From an uncultured Microbacterium sp. (GTDB taxonomy: Bacteria; Actinomycetota; Actinomycetes; Actinomycetales; Microbacteriaceae): a stretch of DNA of 36,758 nucleotides. The position numbers were made by a program, and so were the translations under genes. Numbering within the stretch: the first letter of the stretch is position 1; each line of letters opens with the position of its first letter. The DNA is taken from positions 1 to 36,758 of the forward strand of contig CANNEP010000026.1 of the NCBI GenBank assembly GCA_947503655.1. The letters are read 5' to 3'. Shown in pieces: positions 9,108 through 21,720 of the stretch. The notes under the pieces were generated by a model. That model ran no database searches and was not told where the DNA came from. It was given only the letters and a program-made list of their open reading frames with translations.

Positions 9108-11246
9108 CTATTTCTCCGGGCGCTTGCCTCCGAAGCGCAGCCAAATGGTTCCGAGCGGCGGCAACGTGACGTGTGCGCGGCCGCTGGGGTCTGTTCCGAC
9201 GGCGCCAAAGTTTCCGACGCCGGAACCACCGAACGCGGTGGCGTCGGAGTTCAGCACTTCGTACCAGGCGCCATCATGCGGCAAGTCCAGCGGCAGTTGG
9301 GTAATGGTGCCGCCGGAGAAATTCGAGATGCTCACAACCGTACCGTGCGGCGTGATGCGGGCGAACGCGATCACGTCGCGGTTTTCGCTCGGTGCCCCCA
9401 GCAGGCGGAATGATCCACCGTCGCTATCGCGCCGCCACAGCGGCTCGAGCTCGCGGTATGTGCGGTTGAGATCGGCAACGAAACCGGAAAGCTGTTGGTG
9501 TGACGGCTGCTCCAGTAGGTACCAGTCGAGCCCCCGAGCCTCCGACCACTCCGACATCTGGCCGAACTCTTGGCCCATGAACAGGAGCTGTTTGCCGGGA
9601 TACGCCCACATATACGCGAGGTAGCCGCGCGCACCGGCGAGCTGATGCTCGTGGCTACCGGGCATCCGCGTCATGAGCGTGCCCTTGCCGTGCACGACCT
9701 CATCGTGACTAATCGGCAACACGAAGTTCTCGCTGAACGCGTACACAAACGTGAACGTCATTTCGCCGTGGTGGTGGTTGCGGTACAGCGGGTCAACGCT
9801 CACGTAGCGCAGCGAGTCGTTCATCCACCCCATGTTCCACTTGAAGCCGAAGCCCAATCCGCCACGGCTCGTCGGTGCCGTGACACCGGGAAAGCTCGTG
9901 GACTCTTCGGCGATCATCGCGATGCCGGGGTGCTTTTTGTAGGCGGTCGCATTGACCTCCTGCAAGAAGTGAATCGCTTCGAGGTTCTCGCGCCCGCCGT
10001 GAATGTTGGGCGTCCACTCGCCGTCTTCGCGCGAGTAATCGAGGTACAGCATCGAGGCGACCGCGTCGACACGGAGGCCATCAACGTGGAATTCTTCGAG
10101 CCAATACAGCGCGTTTGCAACCAAGAATCCCCGCACTTCGCTGCGGCCGTAATCGAAGATGTACGTGCCCCAGTCTTTGTGCTCGCCACGCTGCGGGTCG
10201 GGGTGTTCGTACAGCGCTTCACCGTCGAATCGCGCGAGTGCGAAGGCGTCTTTGGGGAAGTGCCCGGGCACCCAGTCCATGATCACGCCGATATCGGCCT
10301 GGTGCAGGCGGTCAATCAGATATCGGAGGTCGTCAGGCGTGCCGAAACGGCTCGTCGGCGCGTAATAACCCGACACCTGGTAACCCCACGATCCGCCGAA
10401 GGGGTGCTCCGCGAGCGGCATGAACTCGACGTGCGTAAAGCCCAGCGACGTCACGTAGGGGATGAGCTCGTCGACCAGCGCCCGGTACGTGAGACCGGGG
10501 CGCCAGGAACCAACGTGCAGCTCATAGATCGACATCGGCTCGTGCGCAGGCTCGCGTCGGGCGCGAGACGTGAGCCAATCATCGTCATGCCATTCGAACG
10601 ACGATGCCGTGACAACCGACGCGGTCAATGGCGGAACCTCCGCAGCACGCGCCATCGGATCTGCTTTCAGCACCCAGTCACCACGCTGGGTGCGGATTTC
10701 AAACTTGTACGTGGATCCGGCCCCCACCGCGGGGATAAACAGTTCCCACACGCCGCTTGACCCCAGCGAACGCATCGCGTGGAGGCGACCGTTCCACTCA
10801 TTGAACGAGCCCACGACGCGTACCGCTGCCGCACGCGGCGCCCACACAGTGAATGATGTTCCGTTGACGCCGTCGTTGGTCGTTACGTGGGCGCCCAGCG
10901 CCCGCCAGAGCTCTTCGTGGCGCCCCTCGCCGATGAGGTGCAGGTCGAGGTCGCCGAGTGTGGGTGTGTGACGGTAGGGATCATCCGCCCGCGAAACGTG
11001 ATCTCCGTACGCCGTCTCGATTTCGTATGTCGTTGTTCCGGCGGGCACAGCACCGTGCCAAATACCGTCGCTCCAGTGGCTGAGCGGCGTTCGCGTGCCA
11101 TCCGGCAGCACGACCGTGACGGCGTCGGCTAGCGGCCGCAGGGCGCGCACGACCTGAGTGGAACCATTGGTATGCATTCCGAGCACATCGTGCGGCGCGT
11201 GCCACCGGCCTTCGCCAATGGCTTGGAGGATTTCGCTCTCATTCAT
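9108..11246 (-). CDS. glgB: 1,4-alpha-glucan branching enzyme
   Basis: GH13 branching enzyme that cuts alpha-1,4 chains and re-attaches them by alpha-1,6 links in glycogen. Order: N-terminal CBM48-like domains (APHDVLGMH, then a second beta domain with [20 protein letters not shown]), catalytic barrel, C-terminal beta domain. The nucleophile Asp394 is in [10 protein letters not shown], the acid/base Glu in MIAEEST near 447, and Asp515 in [19 protein letters not shown] and WNMGWMND are also standard. At 712 residues it is normal in size. ATG 11246 overlaps the glgE stop (ATGA), so the frame's upstream GTG 11258 was not used. Confidence 0.95.
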   Translation of the reverse strand: MNESEILQAIGEGRWHAPHDVLGMHTNGSTQVVRALRPLADAVTVVLPDGTRTPLSHWSDGIWHGAVPAGTTTYEIETAYGDHVSRADDPYRHTPTLGDLDLHLIGEGRHEELWRALGAHVTTNDGVNGTSFTVWAPRAAAVRVVGSFNEWNGRLHAMRSLGSSGVWELFIPAVGAGSTYKFEIRTQRGDWVLKADPMARAAEVPPLTASVVTASSFEWHDDDWLTSRARREPAHEPMSIYELHVGSWRPGLTYRALVDELIPYVTSLGFTHVEFMPLAEHPFGGSWGYQVSGYYAPTSRFGTPDDLRYLIDRLHQADIGVIMDWVPGHFPKDAFALARFDGEALYEHPDPQRGEHKDWGTYIFDYGRSEVRGFLVANALYWLEEFHVDGLRVDAVASMLYLDYSREDGEWTPNIHGGRENLEAIHFLQEVNATAYKKHPGIAMIAEESTSFPGVTAPTSRGGLGFGFKWNMGWMNDSLRYVSVDPLYRNHHHGEMTFTFVYAFSENFVLPISHDEVVHGKGTLMTRMPGSHEHQLAGARGYLAYMWAYPGKQLLFMGQEFGQMSEWSEARGLDWYLLEQPSHQQLSGFVADLNRTYRELEPLWRRDSDGGSFRLLGAPSENRDVIAFARITPHGTVVSISNFSGGTITQLPLDLPHDGAWYEVLNSDATAFGGSGVGNFGAVGTDPSGRAHVTLPPLGTIWLRFGGKRPEK

Positions 11247-13309
11247 CGTTTCACCCACAAAACATGTGCCGGCTGTGTGAATGCGTCGAGCCGGACGTAG
11301 TTATGGTCGCTCCAGGTCCACTCAGAACCGGTGAGCACGTCAACGACCGGGAACTGCTCACCGAGTGGAATGCCGAAGACGGTGGTGTCAAGGTGCACCA
11401 TCGTCTCTCTTACGGAATGGGGGTCGACGTTGACGACAACGATGATGGTGTCGTCGCGGCCGCTGGGGCTGAGCGCGGCGTCGACATGCTTGGAATACAC
11501 CAGGATCGAGTCGTCTTCGGACTCGTGCACGGTGAAGGATCGAAGTTGTTCGAGCGCGGGGTGCACGTCGCGAATTGCGTTCAGCGTGCGCAAGAGCGGA
11601 GCGAGCGAATCGCCGGCGGCTTCGGCGGCGACGAAGTCACGCAGCTTGTACTCGTACTTTTCGCTGTCGATGTTCTCTTCAGCACCGGGGCGGGCGACCG
11701 ATTCGAAAAGCTCGTAGCCCGCGTACACGCCCCACGTGGGAGCGGCGGTGGCAGCGATGATCGCGCGGATCGCGAAGGCCGCGCGGCCGCCGAACTGCAG
11801 GTATTCGGTGAGGATGTCTGGGGTGTTGACGAACAGATTGGGCCGCAGGAAGTCGGCGGTTTCGGTGGCGAGCCCAGTGAGGAACTCTTCGAGCTCGGCC
11901 TTCGTGTTGCGCCACGTGAAGTACGTGTAGCTCTGCTGGAACCCGGCCGCGGCGAGAGCCTGGAGCGGCGCCGGCCGCGTGAATGCCTCGGCGAGGAAGA
12001 CGATGTCGGGGTTCTCACGCAACACCTCGGCGATGAGCCACTCCCAAAACTGGAGTGGTTTCGTGTGCGGGTTGTCGACGCGGAAGATCGTGACACCCTG
12101 CGCGATCCAGTGCTTGACGACGCGGAGCACTTCGGCGCGAATACCCGCGGGGTCGTTGTCGAAGTTGATGGGGTAGATGTCTTGATACTTCTTCGGCGGG
12201 TTTTCGGCATACGCGATCGTGCCGTCGGGCAGCGTCGTAAACCACTCCGGGTGCGCTTTCACCCACGGGTGATCGGGTGCCGCCTGCAGAGCGAGGTCGA
12301 GGGCGATCTCGATACCCTCTTCCTTTGCCGCCGCGACGAACGCGCGGAAGTCGGCCATGGTTCCGAGATCCGGGTGCACTGCGTCGTGGCCACCCGCGGC
12401 GGAACCAATGGCCCAGGGGGAGCCCGGGTCACCTTCGACGGTCGTGAGGGTGTTGTTCGGACCCTTGCGGTTGATCGTGCCAATCGGGTGAATGGGTGGG
12501 AGATAGACAACGTCGAAGCCCATGCCAGCGACCTGCGGGAGGCGCTGTTGAGCCGTGGCGAAGGTTCCCGAAGCGATGGTGCCGTCTGCGCGGCGCGTGG
12601 CACCTTCGGAGCGGGGGAAGAACTCGTACCAGCTGCCGACGCCGGCGCGTTGGCGTTCGACGAGAAGCCTTCGTGGTGCGTCGACGGTGATGAGCGACAT
12701 CACCGGGCGTGCGTGGAGGAGGGTCGTGAGAGCCGGGTCGTCGACGACCGCGAGGGCCGCGGCGGTATCGGCGGTGGCATCGCGCAGTGTCGTGATCGCG
12801 GCCTTGAGTAGCTTCTTGTCTTCGGCGGGGTGCTTGCCGGAGGCGATGGCGCGTTCTAGGACGAGGGCGCCAGCCTCACGCATGACGGCGACGTCAACGT
12901 CGACCGCAAGCTTGAGGTGTGCGGCGTGCTGCCACGTCGCGAAATCGTCGGCGAAAGACTCAAACTGGTATGTCCATTCGCCCTGTTCGAGGGGCGCGAG
13001 CAGTACCTGCCAGCGGTCGAGACCCGTTCCGGTGTTTTGCAAGCGGTGCAGACTCTGTTCGCCACTGGGGGCGGTGAGTCGCACCTGAACGCCAATGAGG
13101 TCATGACCTTCGCGAAATGCGGTCGCACCGAAGGGGATGACTTCGCCGACATATCCCTTCGGACGATAGGAACCCGGAGCCGCTGGCACGACATCGCTGA
13201 GGGGGATGCGTCCGCTCAGGGTGTCGCGCTTTTTCTGCCACGCCGGAGCGGGCCGTAGCGGGATGGGGTGCGAACTACGAACCGATGCGATGCTCAAAAG
13301 TGTGGCCAC
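11243..13309 (-). CDS. glgE: Alpha-1,4-glucan:maltose-1-phosphate maltosyltransferase
   Basis: GlgE extends alpha-glucan by two glucose units from maltose-1-phosphate, a pathway typical of actinobacteria. GH13_3 signatures are visible: [20 protein letters not shown] N-terminal region, [54 protein letters not shown] with nucleophile Asp412, and FLAEAFTRP with Glu441; the 29-residue spacing equals that in characterised GlgE. Length 688 is normal. The GTG start at 13309 sits six bases after TAGATT and has no Shine-Dalgarno, so the message is probably leaderless. glgB follows with a 4-base overlap. No treS or pep2, the usual source of maltose-1-phosphate, is in the window. Confidence 0.95.
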   Translation of the reverse strand: MATLLSIASVRSSHPIPLRPAPAWQKKRDTLSGRIPLSDVVPAAPGSYRPKGYVGEVIPFGATAFREGHDLIGVQVRLTAPSGEQSLHRLQNTGTGLDRWQVLLAPLEQGEWTYQFESFADDFATWQHAAHLKLAVDVDVAVMREAGALVLERAIASGKHPAEDKKLLKAAITTLRDATADTAAALAVVDDPALTTLLHARPVMSLITVDAPRRLLVERQRAGVGSWYEFFPRSEGATRRADGTIASGTFATAQQRLPQVAGMGFDVVYLPPIHPIGTINRKGPNNTLTTVEGDPGSPWAIGSAAGGHDAVHPDLGTMADFRAFVAAAKEEGIEIALDLALQAAPDHPWVKAHPEWFTTLPDGTIAYAENPPKKYQDIYPINFDNDPAGIRAEVLRVVKHWIAQGVTIFRVDNPHTKPLQFWEWLIAEVLRENPDIVFLAEAFTRPAPLQALAAAGFQQSYTYFTWRNTKAELEEFLTGLATETADFLRPNLFVNTPDILTEYLQFGGRAAFAIRAIIAATAAPTWGVYAGYELFESVARPGAEENIDSEKYEYKLRDFVAAEAAGDSLAPLLRTLNAIRDVHPALEQLRSFTVHESEDDSILVYSKHVDAALSPSGRDDTIIVVVNVDPHSVRETMVHLDTTVFGIPLGEQFPVVDVLTGSEWTWSDHNYVRLDAFTQPAHVLWVKR

Positions 13310-13315
13310 ATTGTG

Positions 13316-13321
13316 AATCTA
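13316..13321 (-). promoter_or_regulatory. -10 box of glgE (leaderless)
   Basis: Read on the minus strand, TAGATT is followed by CACAAT and then the GTG start, placing the transcription start at or next to the start codon. It would let glgE-glgB be transcribed independently of glgX. Confidence 0.55.
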
Positions 13322-13365
13322 CCGCTGTAATGCGTCGCGTGGGTGTGCAGGGCGTCACACGCGCG

Positions 13366-15450
13366 TCACTCGGCGGCGAACAGGTGCATCGCAGTGCCCT
13401 GAAGCGGAACCAGGTCGCCGGCCGAGAAGGTGGAGCGGGCTGGCAGTGGGGCCTCTTCTTCGCTCGACCACAGGGAACGGAATCGTGTAACACCGGATAC
13501 GGATGGCAGCGTCACTTCGACGGGAGACTCTTTGCCATGCACGATCAGCAGGATGCGATTGTGCGGCTTGCCGGTGGCGGGTGTTTCGGCGGAGAAGTAC
13601 TGCAGGGTGCGGTGCTCGGGGTCTCGCCACCGGTCACCGGCCATGGTCTCGCCATGTTCGTCGTACCAGTCCATCTCACTGGAACCGGGTACGTGGCGGC
13701 CGAGCTCGTCGTAGCGGGCGGGGCGGAGAGCGGCGTTTGCTTTGCGGAGCCTGATGAGGGTGGCGACGTGGTCGCGCAGGTCAATCTGCCACTGTGCCAG
13801 TTGCCACGACAGCCACGTGAGCTCGGAGTCGTGGCAGTACGCGTTGTTGTTGCCGCGCTGCGTGCGCCCAGTTTCATCACCCGCGGTGATCATCGGCGTG
13901 CCCGCCGACAGCAAGAGCGTGCCGAGCAGGTTGCGCATTGCCTTTCGCCGGAGAGCGCGAATCACGGGATCATCGGTAATGCCCTCGGCGCCATGGTTGA
14001 ACGAGCGGTTGGTGTCGGCGCCGTCACGGTTGTGTTCACCGTTATCGAGGTTGTTCTTCGTGGAGAACGACACCAGGTCGCGCATCGTGAACCCGTCGTG
14101 CGCGGTGACGAAGTTGATGCTCGCGAGGGGGCCGCGTTCGGGGGAGAAGGTCTTGGACGAGCCAGCCAGACGCGTTGCAAAGCCACCAATGCCAGCGGGG
14201 GCCACACTCGCGCGGCGAGCGTAGTCAATGTCACTCAGCCAGAAGTTGCGTACGCGGTCGCGGTAGCGGTCGTTCCACTCTTGCCAACCGTCACCAAATG
14301 CCCCCGTCTTCCAGCCGTCGATGCCGACATCCCATGGTTCCGCTATCAATTTCGTGGTCTTCAGAACGGGGTCGTTCATGATGGCCTGCAGGAGCGGGTG
14401 CTCTGCGGTGAAGATGTGGTTTTCGTCACGACCGAGGGCGGTGGCGAGGTCAAAGCGGAACCCGTCGATCTGGACGTCTTGGGCCCAGTAGCGCAGAGAG
14501 TCCAGCACAAGGCGAGCGGCTGCGGGCGTTGCGGTGTTGAGAGTATTGCCGACCCCGGTGGTGTCGATGTAATCACCGGTCTCGGGGTTCTGCCGATAGT
14601 AGGAGGCATCATCGAGTCCGCGCAGGCTTGAGGTGGGGCCGCCGGGGCCCTCTTCTGACGTGTGGTTGTAAACAACGTCGAGGATGACTTCGAGCCCGGC
14701 GTCGTGGAGGGCCTTCACCATCTCTTTGAATTCGCGGAGGACGGCGCTGGGCCCTTCGCGGCGCGCGGCGATCGTAGCGTATGGCGCGTGGGGCGTGAAG
14801 AAGTTGAGGGTGTTGTAGCCCCAGTAGTTGGCGAGCCCCTGTTGCAGGAGCCGTGGTTCCGAAATGAAGTGATGCACCGGCAGGAGCTCGATCGTCGTGA
14901 CGCCCAGGGTTTGGAAGTGCTCGATCATTGCGGGGTGGCCGAGTCCCGCGTACGTGCCGTGCAGAGCGGCGGGCACATCGGGGTGACGCTTGCTCATGCC
15001 CTTGAGGTGGCCCTCGTAGATGATCGTCTCGTCGAGGGGGATAGCGGGCTTCGTCGTCGTTCCCCAATCGAACGCGGTGTCGACAACGACGCTCCGGAAG
15101 TCGTCGTAACCGTGTCCCTGTGCGAGACCGCGGGAATAGGGATCGATCAAGAACTGGTCTTTATTGAACCGGGTGCCCTCGGGGCCATCAGCGCGGAAGG
15201 CATAGTGCGTGCCAACGGGGAGAGCGTCAGTCGTGGCCTCCCACACGTCGCCGTCTCGCTTCGTGAGGGGAACGGTACGGGTCACCCAATCGAGGTCAGC
15301 TTCGTTGAAGGTAACGAGTTCAATCGCCGTGGCGCGCTGCGACCAGACGCGGACGGTGGTGCCGTGATCGCCGAGTGTGACGCCGAGGTTGTCGAGCGTT
15401 GTGTCGAGTAGTGCTTCGCGCAGGCCAGATGCGGTCACGTCGGTCGTCAT
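13366..15450 (-). CDS. glgX: Glycogen debranching enzyme
   Basis: GH13 isoamylase-type debranching enzyme that hydrolyses alpha-1,6 branches of glycogen in the cytoplasm. It has an N-terminal CBM48-like domain (GVTLGDHGTTVRVWSQRATAIEL), IYEGHLKGMSKRHPDVP, IELLPVHHF, the nucleophile in GFRFDLATALGRD, the acid in LIAEPWDVG, and NFVTAHDGFTMRDLVSF with the third acid. YNHTSEEGPGGPT and GDETGRTQRGNNNAYC are GlgX hallmarks. Length 694 is normal. ATG 15450 lies seven bases after TATGCT with no ribosome site. glgX, glgE and glgB run in that order on the minus strand and can serve both synthesis and remodelling of glycogen. Confidence 0.95.
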   Translation of the reverse strand: MTTDVTASGLREALLDTTLDNLGVTLGDHGTTVRVWSQRATAIELVTFNEADLDWVTRTVPLTKRDGDVWEATTDALPVGTHYAFRADGPEGTRFNKDQFLIDPYSRGLAQGHGYDDFRSVVVDTAFDWGTTTKPAIPLDETIIYEGHLKGMSKRHPDVPAALHGTYAGLGHPAMIEHFQTLGVTTIELLPVHHFISEPRLLQQGLANYWGYNTLNFFTPHAPYATIAARREGPSAVLREFKEMVKALHDAGLEVILDVVYNHTSEEGPGGPTSSLRGLDDASYYRQNPETGDYIDTTGVGNTLNTATPAAARLVLDSLRYWAQDVQIDGFRFDLATALGRDENHIFTAEHPLLQAIMNDPVLKTTKLIAEPWDVGIDGWKTGAFGDGWQEWNDRYRDRVRNFWLSDIDYARRASVAPAGIGGFATRLAGSSKTFSPERGPLASINFVTAHDGFTMRDLVSFSTKNNLDNGEHNRDGADTNRSFNHGAEGITDDPVIRALRRKAMRNLLGTLLLSAGTPMITAGDETGRTQRGNNNAYCHDSELTWLSWQLAQWQIDLRDHVATLIRLRKANAALRPARYDELGRHVPGSSEMDWYDEHGETMAGDRWRDPEHRTLQYFSAETPATGKPHNRILLIVHGKESPVEVTLPSVSGVTRFRSLWSSEEEAPLPARSTFSAGDLVPLQGTAMHLFAAE

Positions 15451-15457
15451 GCGTTAC

Positions 15458-15463
15458 AGCATA
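15458..15463 (-). promoter_or_regulatory. -10 box of glgX (leaderless)
   Basis: Minus strand: TATGCT, then GTAACGC, then ATG. No Shine-Dalgarno is present. It sits in the 68-nt divergent gap between glgX and the cysteine desulfurase gene. Confidence 0.5.
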
Positions 15464-15518
15464 GGGGCACGTGTTTACTTCGGTGCCTGCTGCGGCTCAA
15501 GGGTGACAACATAGAAGG

Positions 15519-16679
15519 ATGACGGTGTATTTGGATCACGCGGCGACCACGCCGCTTCGGCCCGAGGCGCGCGAGGCGTGGCTGGCGGCGATCGACACCG
15601 TCGGCAACCCCTCGTCGATTCACCGGTCGGGCCAGGCTGCTCGCCGGGTGTTGGAAGACGCGCGGGAACGGCTGGCCGTCGTGCTCGGGTGTGACGCCAT
15701 TGAGGTGGTGTTTACCTCTGGCGGCACCGAGGCGATCAACCTGGCGCTTAAGGGGCTGTGGTTCTCGCGTTCAGCCGATCGGTCGGTCGTGGTGTTGCCC
15801 GATGGGGAGCATCACGCGACGCTCGACGCGGTGGAGTGGTTGCGCACGGGTGAGGGGGCTTTGGTGCGGCCGGTTGCTCTCGATCGTTATGCGCGTATTG
15901 GCGTCGACGCTTTTGCCGAGGCGCTCGCGGCAGGCGTGGCTGTCGCTACCGCGATGGTTGCGAACAACGAAGCCGGAACCATTAACGATGCGATGGCGCT
16001 CGCGGCGGCTGCAGCTTCGGCTGGGGTTCCGCTGCACTTGGACGCTGTGGCTTCCTTCGGCCACGTTGATTTGCCTTTCTCTTCGTTGGCGCGGACGGCC
16101 GCGGGCGGCGCTGCCCTGATGAGTGTTTCGGCGCACAAGATTGGTGGGCCGCCGTCGATCGGTGCGCTCGTCGTGTCGCGCCAAGCCAGCATTACCGCGT
16201 TGCACCACGGCGGTTCGGCTCAACGCGGGTTGCGTGCGGGCACACCCGACGCGCCCTCGGCGGCCGCCTTTGCCGCGGCCGCGGAGGCGACGTTTGCGGA
16301 GCGTGTGGAGGAAGATGCCCGACTGCGGCAGCTTCGCGACGCACTCATCGCTGGTGTCGGCTCCGTGGTTCCGGAATCGGAGCTTCTCGGCCACCGTGAT
16401 GAGCGGCTACCGGGCAATGCGCACTTCTTGTTTCCGGGGGCGGCGGGGGAGTCGATGCTCTATTTGCTTGACGCCGCCGATATTGCCGTGTCGACCGGGT
16501 CGGCATGTCAGGCCGGAATCGCGGAACCATCACACGTTGTGCAGGCCATGGGCCGGAGCGAGGCGGATGCGCGGAGCGTGTTGCGCATGACGGTCGGGCA
16601 CACGACGACGGCCACGGATATTGACGCGGTTGTTGCGGCGGTGGGCGACGCGTACCGGCGGGCGTCGGGGCGGCGGTAG
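15519..16679 (+). CDS. Cysteine desulfurase (NifS/IscS family)
   Basis: PLP enzyme that takes sulfur from cysteine as an enzyme persulfide; next to mnmA it most likely feeds tRNA thiolation and possibly Fe-S assembly. Seen: the start YLDHAATTPLRPEA, the PLP Lys207 in SVSAHKIGGPPS, and the persulfide Cys330 in STGSACQAGI. The residue matching IscS Gln183, which contacts PLP, is Ala178 (LDAVASFG); I believe this is common in actinobacterial members. There is also a short insertion before the lysine. Length 386 is normal. ATG 15519 follows CATAGAAGG; whether that is a ribosome site placed very close or part of a -10 box is unclear. Confidence 0.9.
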   Translation: MTVYLDHAATTPLRPEAREAWLAAIDTVGNPSSIHRSGQAARRVLEDARERLAVVLGCDAIEVVFTSGGTEAINLALKGLWFSRSADRSVVVLPDGEHHATLDAVEWLRTGEGALVRPVALDRYARIGVDAFAEALAAGVAVATAMVANNEAGTINDAMALAAAAASAGVPLHLDAVASFGHVDLPFSSLARTAAGGAALMSVSAHKIGGPPSIGALVVSRQASITALHHGGSAQRGLRAGTPDAPSAAAFAAAAEATFAERVEEDARLRQLRDALIAGVGSVVPESELLGHRDERLPGNAHFLFPGAAGESMLYLLDAADIAVSTGSACQAGIAEPSHVVQAMGRSEADARSVLRMTVGHTTTATDIDAVVAAVGDAYRRASGRR

Positions 16680-16759
16680 GTTTCTGCTTCGGTTGGGTTC
16701 TTCGCGCCTGCGGGTGTTTGACGTTTGGGCGTTGCCGAGCCTCCCAGGTTGATCGGTCG

Positions 16760-16765
16760 TAAACT
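16760..16765 (+). promoter_or_regulatory. -10 box of mnmA (leaderless)
   Basis: TAAACT, 7-nt spacer, ATG 16773, with no Shine-Dalgarno. It lies in a 93-nt gap after the cysteine desulfurase gene, so mnmA can be expressed separately. Confidence 0.55.
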
Positions 16766-16772
16766 GGTACCT

Positions 16773-17867
16773 ATGCGTATTTTGGCTGCCATGAGTGGTG
16801 GAGTGGACTCTGCCGTTGCTGCGGCTCGTGCGGTTGAGGCCGGACACGAGGTTGTCGGCGTTCACTTGGCGCTGTCGCGCGCCGGCGGCACGTTGCGCAC
16901 CGGCTCACGCGGATGCTGCACGATTGAAGACGCGATGGACGCTCGTCGTGCCGCCGACAAGCTCGGGATTCCGTTTTACGTGTGGGATTTCTCGGAGCGG
17001 TTCCGCGAAGACGTCATCGCCGATTTCGTCTCGGAGTACCAGGCGGGCCGCACGCCCAACCCGTGCATGCGGTGCAACGAGAAGATTAAGTTTGCTGCTC
17101 TGCTGGAGCGCGCGATTGAGCTCGGCTTCGACGCCGTGTGCACCGGACACTACGCGAATCTCGTTGAGGGCTCGGGCGGTCTCGAACTGCACCGCGCGGC
17201 CGACAACGCGAAAGACCAGTCGTACGTGCTCGGTGTATTGACCACCGAGCAGCTTGCGCACACATACTTCCCGCTCGGCTCGACGCCGACGAAAGCGCTC
17301 GTGCGTGCCGAGGCTGCTGAGCGCGGTCTGACCGTCGCGCAGAAGCCCGACAGCCACGACATTTGCTTCATCCCCGACGGCGACACCAAGGGTTGGCTGG
17401 CTGAAAAGGTTGGCACCGCGACGGGTGACATCGTTGACCGTGAGGGCAACGTTGTCGGCTCGCACGAGGGTGCGCACGCGTACACCGTCGGTCAGCGCCG
17501 CGGCCTGCACCTGGGTGTGCCGGCTGCCGATGGCAAGCCGCGTTTTGTGCTTGAGGTCCGCCCGGTGTCGAACACGGTTGTAGTTGGCCCGAAGGCCGCG
17601 CTTGCCACCGCACTTATTGCCGGTGCGCGGTATTCGTGGGCTGGTGCAGGCCCAGTGGAGAACGAATTCCGTTGCCACGTGCAGATTCGCGCGCACGCAG
17701 AGCCGGTTCCGGCTCTCGCCGTTGTGTCAGATGACGCCGTGACTGTGACGCCCGACGAGCCCCTCGATGGTGTCGCACCCGGCCAAACCGCGGTGCTCTA
17801 CATCGGCACCCGCGTACTCGGTCAGTTCACGATCGACCGCACCGAATCCGCCGTCCCCGTCGGGTAA
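16773..17867 (+). CDS. mnmA: tRNA-specific 2-thiouridylase
   Basis: MnmA adenylates and then thiolates U34 of Lys, Glu and Gln tRNAs using persulfide sulfur passed on from a cysteine desulfurase, here probably the neighbour upstream. Motifs: PP-loop [13 protein letters not shown] at the N-terminus, catalytic Cys98 in NPCMRCN, second catalytic Cys198 in [15 protein letters not shown], and [12 protein letters not shown]. Length 364 is normal. I chose ATG 16773 ([10 protein letters not shown]) rather than the in-frame codon at 16725, because the PP-loop then begins right after the start and a TAAACT -10 box sits seven bases upstream. Confidence 0.95.
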   Translation: MRILAAMSGGVDSAVAAARAVEAGHEVVGVHLALSRAGGTLRTGSRGCCTIEDAMDARRAADKLGIPFYVWDFSERFREDVIADFVSEYQAGRTPNPCMRCNEKIKFAALLERAIELGFDAVCTGHYANLVEGSGGLELHRAADNAKDQSYVLGVLTTEQLAHTYFPLGSTPTKALVRAEAAERGLTVAQKPDSHDICFIPDGDTKGWLAEKVGTATGDIVDREGNVVGSHEGAHAYTVGQRRGLHLGVPAADGKPRFVLEVRPVSNTVVVGPKAALATALIAGARYSWAGAGPVENEFRCHVQIRAHAEPVPALAVVSDDAVTVTPDEPLDGVAPGQTAVLYIGTRVLGQFTIDRTESAVPVG

Positions 17868-17953
17868 TCGCGTACGGGCTTCTATGCCCGCGTCGGTTTG
17901 ATGAGCCCGTGCTACCGCCTTCAACGCGCGGCGCCCGCACTCAGCTGCACCCG

Positions 17954-18059
17954 TGGTTCCGCCGTTGCGCACGACCGTTATGCAGGAACCGGTAGCCGTG
18001 CCTCCGGCGTGTTGGCCGCAACACGCCGGGTGGGGCACCGTCGGTTCCGACGTAACGGG
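17954..18059 (+). repeat. Structured intergenic repeat, copy 1
   Basis: TGGTTCCG at 17954-17961 followed by an 83-nt core at 17977-18059. The core begins GTTATGCAGGAAC and ends GTTCCGACGTAACGGG; these two 13-nt arms pair at ten positions plus one wobble, and in this copy CC/GG extends the stem. Inside is a perfect 11-bp hairpin (CCGGCGTGTTG, loop GCCG, 18004-18029), with smaller possible hairpins on either side (GGTA/TGCC and GGTG/CACC), so a four-way-junction fold is possible. Copy 2 is at 21393-21489. Neither strand carries a convincing reading frame. It could be an ncRNA, a REP/MITE-like element or a protein-binding site. Confidence 0.75.
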
Positions 18060-18129
18060 GTGGCTGCGGGCGAAGGCGAGCCGCCCGACGCAGTGTGAGT
18101 TGTTCATACCCAGTGTCCGATGCGCGGCC

Positions 18130-18135
18130 TATCGT
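18130..18135 (+). promoter_or_regulatory. -10 box of ligA (leaderless)
   Basis: TATCGT, then a 6-nt spacer, then GTG 18142, with no Shine-Dalgarno. It lies 71 nt downstream of repeat copy 1, so the repeat is upstream of or overlaps the promoter region. Confidence 0.45.
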
Positions 18136-18138
18136 TGA

Positions 18139-21286
<3,148 letters not shown>

Positions 21287-21392
21287 GAAGCAACCGTCCC
21301 AACCGTGTCGTAGCGCGCGCGCTCGGCCTGGCCAACTGTGGACAAACCTGCCCTGCGCACTCCCTGTGGAGGATCCTCTTCACGCGAGCCCA

Positions 21393-21489
21393 TGGTTCCG
21401 GTTGCTGTTATGCAGGAACGACCGGGGCGTTGCCCGGAGTGTTGCGGGCGACACGCCAGCTTGAGAGCTGTTGGTTCCGACGTAACGGG
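21393..21489 (+). repeat. Structured intergenic repeat, copy 2
   Basis: Second copy of the element at 17954-18059, same strand. TGGTTCCG at 21393-21400, then an 83-nt core at 21407-21489, exactly the length of copy 1 and alignable without gaps. The two ends are nearly identical (GTTATGCAGGAAC and GGTTCCGACGTAACGGG), the central hairpin site is kept (21434-21459, 8 pairs plus a wobble out of 11, same 4-nt loop position), and the segments between are almost unrelated. Here the third hairpin is AGCT-TGAG-AGCT. It lies in the non-coding gap between the DUF559 and acyl-CoA ligase genes, upstream of both minus-strand DUF559 and the tandem repeats. Confidence 0.75.
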
Positions 21490-21501
21490 CGGGGAGCGGC
21501 T

Positions 21502-21645
21502 GGAGGGTGCTGCGGAACCGCGGCGTGAGGACCGAGGGAGTGGAACGGCCGGAGGGCGCCGCGGAATCACGGCGTGAGCACCGAGGGGGCGAACGCGCGG
21601 AGGGCGCGTCGGAATTACGAGACGGGGGAACAGGGAGCGGAACCA
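21502..21645. repeat. Three degenerate 48-49-bp tandem repeats
   Basis: Units start at 21502, 21551 and 21599, each with GGAGGG followed by a GCGGAA-like block and a GTGAG..CCGAGGG-like block; unit 3 is the most diverged. At one fixed offset each unit has CGGAACC or a variant (CGGAATC, CGGAATT). The array is part of the 434-nt non-coding stretch 21287-21720, which otherwise holds structured repeat copy 2 and the fadD terminator. No credible reading frame crosses it. Confidence 0.7.
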
Positions 21646-21669
21646 GGGGGGGTGGCGCGGTTGAGGGGA

Positions 21670-21707
21670 AGACGAAGGGCGGGTGCGTGAAGAACACGCA
21701 CCCGCCC
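21670..21707 (-). terminator. Intrinsic terminator of the acyl-CoA ligase gene
   Basis: Perfect 13-bp stem (GGGCGGGTGCGTG and its complement, 21677-21689 with 21695-21707) and a 5-nt loop, 13 nt after the fadD stop on the minus strand, followed there by TTCGTCTT. Confidence 0.85.
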
Positions 21708-21720
21708 AAACGCCAGAAAC

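Noticed and set aside
9570..10760. 396-codon plus-strand open frame
   Set aside because: Antisense to glgB, which has all GH13 catalytic motifs; the plus-strand product is Arg/Val/His-rich with no family features.
11264..12811. 515-codon plus-strand open frame
   Set aside because: Antisense shadow of glgE in GC-rich DNA; no recognisable domain.
13285..14631. 448-codon plus-strand open frame
   Set aside because: Antisense shadow of glgX; the real gene is clear on the minus strand.
17870..17892. Hairpin CGGGC-TTCTAT-GCCCG after mnmA as a terminator
   Set aside because: Only five base pairs and no T-run; too weak to list as a terminator.
17727..18107. Peptides encoded on both strands of the structured repeats (for example the shared SCIT-like stretch)
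   Set aside because: Similar peptides appear only because the DNA of the two repeats is similar; the frames differ in length and context and have no starts or ribosome sites.
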